From: Oehlia diaphana
Taxonomy: Eukaryota; Glomeromycota; Glomeromycetes; Glomerales; Glomeraceae
Assembly (NCBI GenBank): GCA_003833135.1
Contig: QZLH01000188.1
Location: forward strand, 30,258-40,820
Reading direction: 5' to 3'
DNA: 10,563 nt
This document shows positions 1 to 5,717 of the stretch, piece after piece. The position numbers and the translations under genes were made by a program. A model generated the notes under the pieces. It did no database searches and was not told where the DNA came from. It saw only the letters and a list, made by a program, of their open reading frames with translations. Numbering within the stretch: the stretch's first letter is position 1; each line of letters begins with the position of its first letter.

Positions 1-169
1 TGTTAGAGGAGGTGGTCGAAGGTGAAGTGTTCTCAGGAGGGCTTGACGAAGAGGGACCTTGACCAGAAACGTTGCCAGCGGGAGAATTTGAGGCAGGACG
101 TTTTCCTGAAGTATCTTTTCCAGACTTGTTGTTATCTTTAGTTTTATTGTTATTTCTTGGTTTAGTCAT
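1..169 (-). CDS. N-terminal end of an unidentified low-complexity protein, cut by the window edge
   Basis: The minus strand reads from ATG (169-167) through 56 stop-free codons to the window edge. The protein starts MTKPRNNNKTKDNNK and is rich in Asn and Lys for the first 25 residues. It then turns into a Ser/Pro/Thr/Gly-rich stretch to the edge. No domain, membrane segment or signal peptide is visible, so it reads as a disordered, basic N-terminus. Base use supports coding: this part is far richer in G and C than the A/T tract just upstream of the ATG, and third positions are mixed. Such N-termini occur in gag-like or ORF1-like proteins of fungal retroelements and in ordinary nuclear proteins. 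Which of these it is cannot be decided from 56 residues. Another start further downstream is unlikely because no other Met codon occurs in the visible part. Confidence 0.55.
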   Translation of the reverse strand, partial: MTKPRNNNKTKDNNKSGKDTSGKRPASNSPAGNVSGQGPSSSSPPENTSPSTTSSN

Positions 170-303
170 AGCGGAGAGTGTTCTAAAATACTAAAATAAA
201 GCAAAAATAAAAGTAAAAGTAATAAAAAATACAAGAAAAAATATTTTTTATTTTTTATAAAAATTGTCAAGTGAGCAGAACGGGAGAGAGTTTTTTTTTT
301 TTT
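170..303 (-). promoter_or_regulatory. A/T-rich upstream region of the left-edge ORF
   Basis: Upstream of the minus-strand ATG lie about 90 bases made almost wholly of A and T, with several A/T runs, then a T13 run at 291-303. This is where a promoter and 5' leader would be, but no distinct TATA box or initiator stands out from the background. Position is the only support. Confidence 0.25.
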
Positions 304-309
304 GTGGTG

Positions 310-438
310 CATCTTTTTACGATCATTGGATGCCGAGTTATTAAGTGAAACGTCAAATGGTGCAGTATCGCAAAATGCAAAATGCCGATTTTTGACATTT
401 CGCTCAATATCTTGGCATCCAGTGATCGTAGAAAGACG
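310..438. repeat. Imperfect inverted repeat with about 43-bp arms
   Basis: The left arm (about 311-357) contains TACGATCATTGGATGCCGAG. The right arm (about 388-438) is its reverse complement with about seven differences, six of them transitions. The loop is about 30 bases and A-rich. The arms carry a shared module (ATTGGATGCCRAGWTATT) seen again at 492-534 and 8157-8242, so this looks like a small foldback transposon or its remnant. No target duplication was found. Confidence 0.7.
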
Positions 439-491
439 ATCTAACCACCATTCGACTCGTCATTATGAGACGATTCCAACGAGCTATAGTA

Positions 492-534
492 CATCTTTCT
501 ACGATTATTGAATGCCGAGTTATTATGTAAAACG
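492..534 (+). repeat. Third copy of the GGATGCC-type module, direct
   Basis: These 43 bases align without gaps to 310-352 with five differences, four of them transitions. The shared core is ATGCCGAGTTATTA. It lies in direct orientation to the left arm of the inverted repeat at 310-438. Confidence 0.7.
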
Positions 535-555
535 TAATATTTTTAAGTTTGACAA

Positions 556-631
556 TTTCGACATGTCGAAACTATTTCGGCATTTCGACAAATCAGAGAG
601 CCAATGTCGAAATGTCGAAATAGTTTCGACA
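556..631. repeat. Hairpin: 27-bp arms with one mismatch, plus a 16-bp perfect palindrome
   Basis: Bases 564-590 and 605-631 are reverse complements over 27 positions with one difference (G against A at position 17 of the arm), around a 14-base loop. Overlapping the left arm, 556-571 is a perfect 16-bp palindrome (TTTCGACATGTCGAAA). The building block is TTTCGRCAT, which recurs at 641-650, 703-732, 1927-1942 and 1961-1972. This is probably a foldback element or the end of a larger one that spans the array at 914-1785. Confidence 0.8.
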
Positions 632-732
632 ATTTTGACATGCCGAAACTCCCTAATTTTGACAAGCAACTTTAGGCGTAGTACATCATATGATATACAT
701 ATAGTTTCGGCAACATTATGAATTTCGGCATG

Positions 733-913
733 GATTTTTTTTTTGACACAATGCCATATTCAGCCGTATTGAATTTATACAGACATAATTGCTGAAATTT
801 GCCAAATTTATCAAATTATCAATGATTTATGCCAATCCAGCACAGGAAGGTTAGATTATCAGATAGATTGTATAGTACAAATCATCTAATAATCTCTTTT
901 TTCTTGTATTGAG
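733..913. other. Stretch with no gene or clear repeat
   Basis: Moderately AT-rich sequence between the TTTCGGCAT repeats and the splice-like array. It has no open frame of note, no RNA gene and no repeat I can define. The end (890-913) becomes T-rich and leads into the first array unit. Confidence 0.5.
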
Positions 914-1785
914 GTTTCCAGACAAAAATTATGAGGTAAAGAACTAAGGAGGATCTGGACAGGAAGTTTTTATTTAAAAATGTAATAGTTTATTTTTCGT
1001 TTTGTAGGGTTGCCAGAACAAAAAGCATGACCAGACTTTTTGAAGTAAGAAAGGACCAAAAAAGGGTCCATTTTAATAAATTTATTTATTTTTTCTTTAT
1101 TGTAAGGTTGCCAGATGAAAAATATGACCGGACTTTGAAAATGAGGTAAGAAAGGGTTAAGGAAAGGGTTTTCGTTATTTTTTATTTTAATAAATTTAAC
1201 TAATTTATTTTTTTCTTTTTTGTAGTGCTACCAGACAAAAAATATGACCGGACTTTGGAATTTAGGTAAAAGAGGAGGCTGAGGAAAGGTTTTTCATTAT
1301 TTTTTTATTTAATAAATTTAACTTATTTATTTTTTTCTTTTTTGTAGTGTTTTCAGACGAAAAACATGATCGGACTTTGGGATTTAGGTAAAGAAGGGGG
1401 CTGAGGAAGGATTTTCATTGTTTTTTTATTTAATAAATTTCTTATTTATTTTTTTTTTTGTAGTATTGCTGGACGAAAAACATGTACGGATTTATAAATT
1501 AAGGTAAAGGAGGACCGGTGAAAGTTTTTTGTTAATTTTTTCATAATTTATGAAAAACATGACCAGACTCTTAAAATTAAGGTGAAGGAGGGTTGGAGAA
1601 GGTGTTTTCATCATTTTTTTTTAATAAATTTAATTGATTTTTTTTTTCTTTTTTGTAGGATTGTTAGATGAAAAAATATAATCAGACTTTTGTAATCAAG
1701 GTAAAGTATCGGGAGAAGGGTTTCGTTATTTTTTTTTTTTTTTTAATAAATTTAATTAATTTATTTATTTTTTTTGTAGAATTCC
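914..1785 (+). repeat. Tandem array of exon-like cores between splice acceptor-like and donor-like signals
   Basis: About nine units of 94-122 bp repeat across this region. In order, each has a T-rich tract ending TTTTGTAG, a core of 37-42 bases, GTAAG or GTAAAG, a purine-rich stretch and an A/T-rich stretch with AATAAATTTAAC. Cores lie at 914-935 (short), 1008-1044, 1107-1145, 1226-1265, 1348-1387, 1464-1503, about 1546-1581 (acceptor lost), 1659-1700 and 1780 onward (donor lost). The intervals between donor and next acceptor are 62-82 bases, the size of short fungal introns. In one frame most cores read Leu-Pro-Asp-Glu/Lys-Lys-His/Tyr-Asp-Arg-Thr-Leu with some synonymous changes. It may be a tandemly duplicated exon-intron unit or a minisatellite that only looks like one. 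Core lengths of 37, 39, 40 and 42 would not hold a single frame after splicing. Confidence 0.8.
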
Positions 1786-1827
1786 CAGAAAAAAAATCAC
1801 AACTGTTGCATTTGTTAGGATTTTTTC

Positions 1828-1845
1828 AATAATAATATTATTATT
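1828..1845. repeat. Perfect 18-bp A/T palindrome
   Basis: AATAATAATATTATTATT is exactly self-complementary. In such AT-rich DNA this can arise from a simple trinucleotide repeat, so no role is inferred. Confidence 0.6.
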
Positions 1846-1926
1846 AGAATATTACAATGTTGTTTAATTACATGTAAATTTATTAAAGACTGAAATTAAA
1901 AATAAAATATTAGGAATACTGTAATT

Positions 1927-1972
1927 ATGCCGAAATTCATATAAAATATTATTATTTATTATGCCGAAACTA
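1927..1972. repeat. Inverted partners of the TTTCGGCAT repeats at 702-731
   Basis: ATGCCGAAATTCATAT (1927-1942) and ATGCCGAAACTA (1961-1972) are reverse complements of ATGAATTTCGGCAT (718-731) and TAGTTTCGGCA (702-712), in the matching mirrored order. The splice-like array is therefore bracketed by inverted sequence, as expected if it lies inside a DNA element. The spacing between the two blocks differs on the two sides (5 against 18 bases). Confidence 0.5.
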
Positions 1973-1992
1973 CGGATAAACTCGTTATAAAG

Positions 1993-2058
1993 GTTTCACA
2001 AATTTTGGCAGTTTTGCAAGTTTTGGCAGTTTCGCAGTTTCACAGTTTTGCAGTTACA
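1993..2058 (+). repeat. Short degenerate 8-9 bp tandem repeat (TTTYGCAG type)
   Basis: About seven units run in tandem, such as TTTTGGCAG, TTTTGCAAG, TTTCGCAG, TTTCACAG and TTTTGCAG. Differences sit mainly at the C/T before G and the G/A after it. This fits slippage from the neighbouring TTTCGGCA motif. Confidence 0.7.
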
Positions 2059-2109
2059 GTACTATATGTGGAGTTTCTCCTTTCAGCATTAGGTCAAATA
2101 GGTTTTGGC

Positions 2110-2525
2110 AGGCAACCTTAGTGATTACTGAACAACTAGTGATTCAATTCACTTGATTTTAGATTCATTAGATAGATCTTGATTTTCTCTTTCAAATGAA
2201 TATAAATATATTTACATAGCTTATTTTTACAAAGAATTATCAATGATTTTGTCATGAGAGTTATATTTGATCTATTAAATTTTAATGATATCTTATATTA
2301 AAAAAAATTAAAAATTATATAATTAATTAGTTTTTTTTGCATAAATTTATTATTCTTATATAAATAATAATTTATATTTGCTTTAATAAATTATTTTTAT
2401 ATAAAAAATTAAATTCCAAGAATTGGCTCATATGATACACATATAATCTAAATATCACGCTTTTTTTCTTGTTTCTGAGTCGTTTACATACTAAATTTTA
2501 TAATACTATTGTCAACCTTCTGTAG
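2110..2525. other. AT-rich stretch without a recognisable gene
   Basis: No open frame, RNA gene or tandem repeat seen. 2280-2412 is almost pure A/T. CATATGATACACATATA at 2429-2445 nearly matches CATATGATATACATATA at 687-703; this is too short to define an element. Confidence 0.5.
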
Positions 2526-2630
2526 CTGTTTGGATACCTAGTTTTATATTGAAGTGTTGAGCTTCTGCGTCTGATTGGATGCTGGATTCTATATTGGAGT
2601 ACTTACCTTTTGCGCCTATTTGATTGCCTT
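2526..2630 (+). repeat. 45-bp tandem repeat, about 2.3 copies
   Basis: Units start at 2526, 2571 and 2616 with CTGTTTGGAT, CTGATTGGAT and CTATTTGATT. The first two are diverged but align over their full length, sharing TATATTG and the ending CTGCG/TTGCG. The third breaks off after about 15 bases. CTATTTGATTGCC also appears in the minisatellite at 3119-3375, so the two may be related. Confidence 0.6.
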
Positions 2631-2770
2631 TCTAAATCCCAAAATATGGTAAAAAATATGGTATCGGGTGGTGCAGTATTTTGATGTAAATCCACGTCTA
2701 CATTTGGCTGGCACTATATCATAATTTCAGCTAATCTTTTAGACATACGATTTGTAAGATTCAGCTTGAC

Positions 2771-2854
2771 ACCATAGTAATGACCTGATAGTGACCTGGT
2801 AGCTATCGTGGAACTATCATAGAACTGTTATAGAATTATCAAAGAACTGGTAGT
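2771..2854 (+). repeat. 11-bp tandem minisatellite, seven units
   Basis: Units start at 2771, 2782, 2793, then after a 7-base interruption (2804-2810) at 2811, 2822, 2833 and 2844. Examples are GACCTGATAGT, GACCTGGTAGC, GAACTATCATA and GAACTGTTATA. The exact 11-base spacing over both blocks makes chance unlikely. No role is apparent. Confidence 0.75.
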
Positions 2855-3024
2855 TTGCCAACTTGGATACTGACTTCTTATGCCTAAAGATCTGGCTGAA
2901 ATTGTGGAATAATGCTGGCCGATACTGCATCTTACTGTACCAGTCACGTGACTTTTGCTGACCTGCAGATCAGAGAATTCAAATTGCAAATAAAATATAA
3001 AAAACTGTACATTACCATAGTCGG

Positions 3025-3378
3025 CCTGCACCATTTGTGACCAACTATTGCCTATTAGTTGCTGGTATATGTATGCCAATTTCACATGAAAGTGTAATAT
3101 GCATTATTTTGGCTTGATCTATTTGATTGCTGATATATGTATGCCAATTTCGTATCCTGAGATTGGAGGTGTAATTTGTATTATTATGGCCGGCCTATTT
3201 GATTGCCAGAAGTGCAACATCTTGCAACCTTATTATTACCTATTTATTGCCAGTATATGTATGCCGATTTCATGTCCTGAGATTGGAGGTGTAATTTATA
3301 TTATTATGGCTGGTCCATTTGATTGCCAGAAGTGCACCATTTGTGACCTAACTATTGTCTATTAGTTGTCAGTATATT
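3025..3378 (+). repeat. 120-bp tandem minisatellite with partial end copies
   Basis: Two full copies lie about 120 bases apart (ATGCC at 3141 and 3261) and share long identical blocks around CCTGAGATTGGAGGTGTAAT. A shortened copy starts before them (ATGCC at 3073), and a broken one ends near 3375. 3025-3066 also matches 3332-3373. Because 120 is a multiple of three, a plus-strand frame at 3099-3365 stays open for 88 codons and repeats Ile-Cys-Met-Pro-Ile-Ser and Pro-Glu-Ile-Gly-Gly-Val-Ile. Over the 27 best-aligned codons the copies differ at seven bases, all transitions, four silent and three changing a residue. There is no coding bias beyond that, so I treat it as a satellite rather than a gene. 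Confidence 0.8.
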
Positions 3379-3636
3379 GGCGGGATGTTGTAAGCACTTC
3401 TAAGGTCTGATCATAGTCTAAACTAGGTTAGGTCATGAGTATGCCATTTTTTTGAGCGTCACTAATATCACTGGTTAGTATACGAAACTAGTGACAGAAC
3501 TAGTGACACATTCGTTATACTTCTTGAGGTTGTTAAGTTATTTCTTTTCTTTCTTAATTACTATCGCTAATGTCACTAGAAAAAGAGTACTAAATTCTAA
3601 GGAAAAAATCAAAATTTTTCTATACTACCCCTATGG

Positions 3637-3644
3637 TTTATATG
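3637..3644 (+). repeat. Left 8-bp target site duplication
   Basis: TTTATATG lies immediately outside the left terminal repeat and is identical to 5107-5114. Confidence 0.88.
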
Positions 3645-3656
3645 TAGTGTTCTGAA

Positions 3657-3850
3657 AAAAATCTGATCTGATTCATATCCATGAATCTGATCCGTGACAG
3701 ATCAGATCAGATCATATATTTTATGATCCGTGATCTGATCCAAATCAAAAAAAATTGATTCGCTTCAGATCGAATCAGATCAGATCAACATTTCATTAAA
3801 ACAGATCAGATCAGATTGATTCGAACAGATCTAGATCAGATCTGGTCCAA
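3657..3850. repeat. Left subterminal GATCTGATC cluster
   Basis: Dense short motifs GATCTGATC, GATCAGATC and ATCCGTGATCTGATC in both orientations fill this part. They mirror the cluster at 4905-5094. Likely protein-binding repeats for transposition, by analogy with hAT elements. Confidence 0.75.
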
Positions 3851-4901
3851 AACTATTGCGAAATAGTTTTTTTTGATAAATTAAAAACAAAAAACGTTTT
3901 GCAACATTTTTTATTAAAATAGTAAAAAACCATTGCAAAACGGTTTTTTTTTACTTTATATTGCAAGTAAAAAATGTTTTACAACATTTTTTTATTAAAA
4001 TAGTTAAAAAAGCTGTTGCGAAACAGTTTTTTCCTTTTAAATTAAAAATAAAAAACATTTCGCAACATTTTTTATTATAATCATTAAATAAACATTGCAA
4101 AATATTTTTTTTTCAATAAATTAAAAATAAAAAACGGTTCACAACATTTTTTATTAAAATAGTTGAAAACCCGTTGCAAAACAGTTTTTTTTACTTTATA
4201 TTGCAAGTAAAAAACGTTTCACAACATTTTTTATTAAAATAGTTAAGAAACCTGTTGCAAAATAGTTTTTTTCTTTTAAATTAATAATAAAAAATATTTC
4301 GCAACGTTTTTTATTATAATTGTTAAAAAAAATGTTGTGAAATGTTTTTTTTCAATAAATTAAAATTAAAAAACGTTTTGCAATATTTTTTATTAAAATA
4401 ATTAAAAAACTATTGCGAAACAGTTTTTTTTACTTATTATTGCAAGTAAAAAATGTTTTGCAACGTTTTTTATTGAAATAACTAAAAAACTGTTGTGAAA
4501 CAGTTTTTTTCTTTTAAATTAAAAATAAAAAATGTTTCGCAACATTTTTTATTAAAATAACTAAAAAACCATTGCGAAACATTTTTTTTCCTTTATATTG
4601 CAAATAAAAAACATTCTGCAACATTTTTTATTAAAATCGTTAAAAAAACGTTGCGAAATGTTTTTTTGATAAATTAAAAATAAAAATATTTTGCAACATT
4701 TTTTATTTAAAATCGTTAAAAAAATGTTGCAAAATGTTTTTTTTCTTTTAAATTAAAAATAAAAAATGTTTCGCAACATTTTTTATTGAAATAGTTAAAA
4801 AACCATTGTGAAATAGTTTTTTTTACTTTATATTGCAAATAAAAAACATTTCGCAATATTTTTTTATTTAAAATTGTTAAAAAAATGTGAAATGTTTTTT
4901 T
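3851..4901 (+). repeat. About 80-bp hairpin satellite, 13 monomers
   Basis: Thirteen monomers have their CAACATTTTTT-type blocks at roughly 3902, 3982, 4060, 4141, 4222, 4303, 4381, 4461, 4542, 4619, 4693, 4772 and 4854. Each contains AAACGTTTCGCAAC-type sequence followed by an inverted partner of TTGCGAAACAG type, separated by about 20 A/T-rich bases (ATTAAAATAGTTAAAA). The array can therefore fold as a row of hairpins with stems of about 25 bp. Three spacer types alternate: A (ATAAATTAAAAATAAAAA), B (TTTATATTGCAAGTAAAA) and C (CTTTTAAATTAAAAATAAA). Reading left to right the order is ABC ABC ABC B A C B. A shortened 14th hairpin half ends the array near 4890. Confidence 0.85.
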
Positions 4902-4904
4902 AAA

Positions 4905-5094
4905 TTTCAGATTTAGATCAGACTGGATAAATCCGAATTTAATTCAGACTGAATCGAATCAAGTCTGTTTCAGATTCAGATCAGATCAGATCCAATTTTT
5001 TTTGATCCAAATTCAGATCAGATCGAATCCATTTATTTTTGATCTGAATTCAGATCAGATCAGATTCATCTCAAATTTGATCTTATTCGATCCG
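4905..5094. repeat. Right subterminal GATCTGATC cluster
   Basis: Repeated CAGATCAGATC and GATCTGAATTCAGATC motifs in both orientations lead up to the right terminal repeat. Together with the left cluster they form long imperfect inverted arms, including a shared ATCAAAAAAAATTG block (3746 region and the complement of the 4990s). Confidence 0.75.
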
Positions 5095-5106
5095 TTCAGA
5101 ACACTA

Positions 5107-5114
5107 TTTATATG
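5107..5114 (+). repeat. Right 8-bp target site duplication
   Basis: TTTATATG lies immediately outside the right terminal repeat and is identical to 3637-3644. Confidence 0.88.
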
Positions 5115-5361
5115 GGATATAATATGATGAATGTATGGTATATGTGTGATGTATGTATGCTAAAAAAATAAAAAAAAAGAGTTAAAAAACTTTGATTTTC
5201 TCCAGTGATGCTAGTGACTCTCGTGACAGTCATCAAGAAAACTTTCTTTTAGCCTAGAATCTCTAAAGAGCCTATCGTTTGCATCACTAACTTCTGTCAC
5301 TAGCTTTTTTTTCCTGTAATACTACTGCCAAGTTGTATCATTTTTGCTTACCTCTAATTGC

Positions 5362-5607
5362 CTATCCTAACTGCGTTGAAGCTAATTCAGCCTGCTTTTT
5401 CTGGTAGTACTGTTCCATTTTACAGTACTTTTTAGCATGAATATCATAAAATCCATATCCGCTATAAGTTAATTTTTTGCATTCATATTCATTGCAAGGT
5501 ATCTGAAAAGGAGAATCACGATGAATATGACATCCTTTCGGATGATAGCATCCCCGATTGCAAATCTCACCACTTCTGTGAATATAAGTACATCGATAAA
5601 ATACCAT
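5362..5607 (-). CDS. Small Cys/His-rich protein, probably zinc-binding, family unknown
   Basis: An intact 81-codon frame with ATG at 5607-5605 and TAG at 5364-5362. Two Cys/His groups are visible. The first is C6, C16, C20, C26, H27 and H29, with H10 and H22 also near. The second is C38, C43, H57 and C62, followed by a polar tail rich in Gln and Lys. The spacing suggests two zinc-binding modules, but it fits no classical zinc finger I can name. No signal peptide or membrane segment is seen. It lies head to head with the polymerase pseudogene, 110 bases apart. Small Cys-rich proteins are common in giant DNA viruses and in the host genomes that carry their remains, so a viral origin is plausible but unproven. 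Unlike its neighbour it has no stop or frameshift. This could mean recent loss of the partner, selection, or luck in a short frame. Confidence 0.6.
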   Translation of the reverse strand: MVFYRCTYIHRSGEICNRGCYHPKGCHIHRDSPFQIPCNEYECKKLTYSGYGFYDIHAKKYCKMEQYYQKKQAELASTQLG

Positions 5608-5717
5608 TCTTAATAACTATGAATAGCTGTTTTATATATTGATTTATATATTTCAGAATTAATTTTCATTTTAAACTTTTTTCTCCCAGAGTATATACTT
5701 TCTCTCAAACTATATAT
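5608..5717. promoter_or_regulatory. Shared intergenic region between two divergent genes
   Basis: 110 very AT-rich bases separate the start codons of the 81-codon ORF (minus) and the polymerase pseudogene (plus). TATATA-type strings lie on both sides (TTTATATATTGATTTATATA near 5630-5650, and TATATAC/TATATATTTG near 5692-5720). This is the expected place for a two-way promoter. The exact elements cannot be told from background. Confidence 0.4.

Larger units (their letters stand above)
3645..5106. mobile_element. Non-autonomous hAT-like DNA transposon, 1,462 bp
   Basis: The ends are exact inverted repeats, TAGTGTTCTGAA (3645-3656) and TTCAGAACACTA (5095-5106). Both are directly flanked by the same 8 bases, TTTATATG (3637-3644 and 5107-5114). 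An 8-bp target duplication and short ends beginning TAG/CAG with G at position 4 or 5 are hallmarks of the hAT superfamily. Next to each end lie about 190 bases packed with GATCTGATC/GATCAGATC. Clustered subterminal motifs are typical of hAT elements as transposase binding sites, but that role is inferred here. The middle is a satellite of hairpin monomers. There is no transposase frame, so movement would have needed an enzyme from elsewhere. A perfect target duplication suggests the insertion is not very old. Confidence 0.88.
3488..5303. mobile_element. Old palindromic element with CTAGTGACAGAA ends, split by a later transposon
   Basis: CTAGTGACAGAA at 3488-3499 is repeated in reverse complement at 5292-5303. 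Allowing one small gap, the match reaches about 19 bases (3488-3506 and 5284-5303). Further GTCACTAG/CTAGTGAC motifs lie inside both halves (3580-3590, 5209-5219). Removing the inserted element at 3645-5106 and one target copy leaves about 346 bp, the size of a non-autonomous foldback or MITE-type transposon. No coding sequence is seen in it, and no target duplication could be read at its ends, so its limits are approximate. Confidence 0.5.

Noticed and set aside
302..721. Two back-to-back 69-codon open frames on the plus strand
   Set aside because: They run through the inverted repeats and hairpins, have no protein-like pattern, and the second begins directly after the stop of the first inside a repeat copy.
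2828..3085. 85-codon open frame on the minus strand
   Set aside because: It overlaps the end of the 11-bp satellite and the start of the 120-bp satellite and shows no domain or codon bias.
3851..4901. CRISPR array, because of regular repeats with palindromic parts
   Set aside because: The spacers fall into three recurring types instead of being unique, the repeats vary, the context is eukaryotic, and the array is inside a transposon.
3657..5094. GATC clusters as a bacterial Dam-type or replication-origin signal
   Set aside because: They are confined to the two subterminal zones of the transposon and mirror each other, so a transposition role is simpler.
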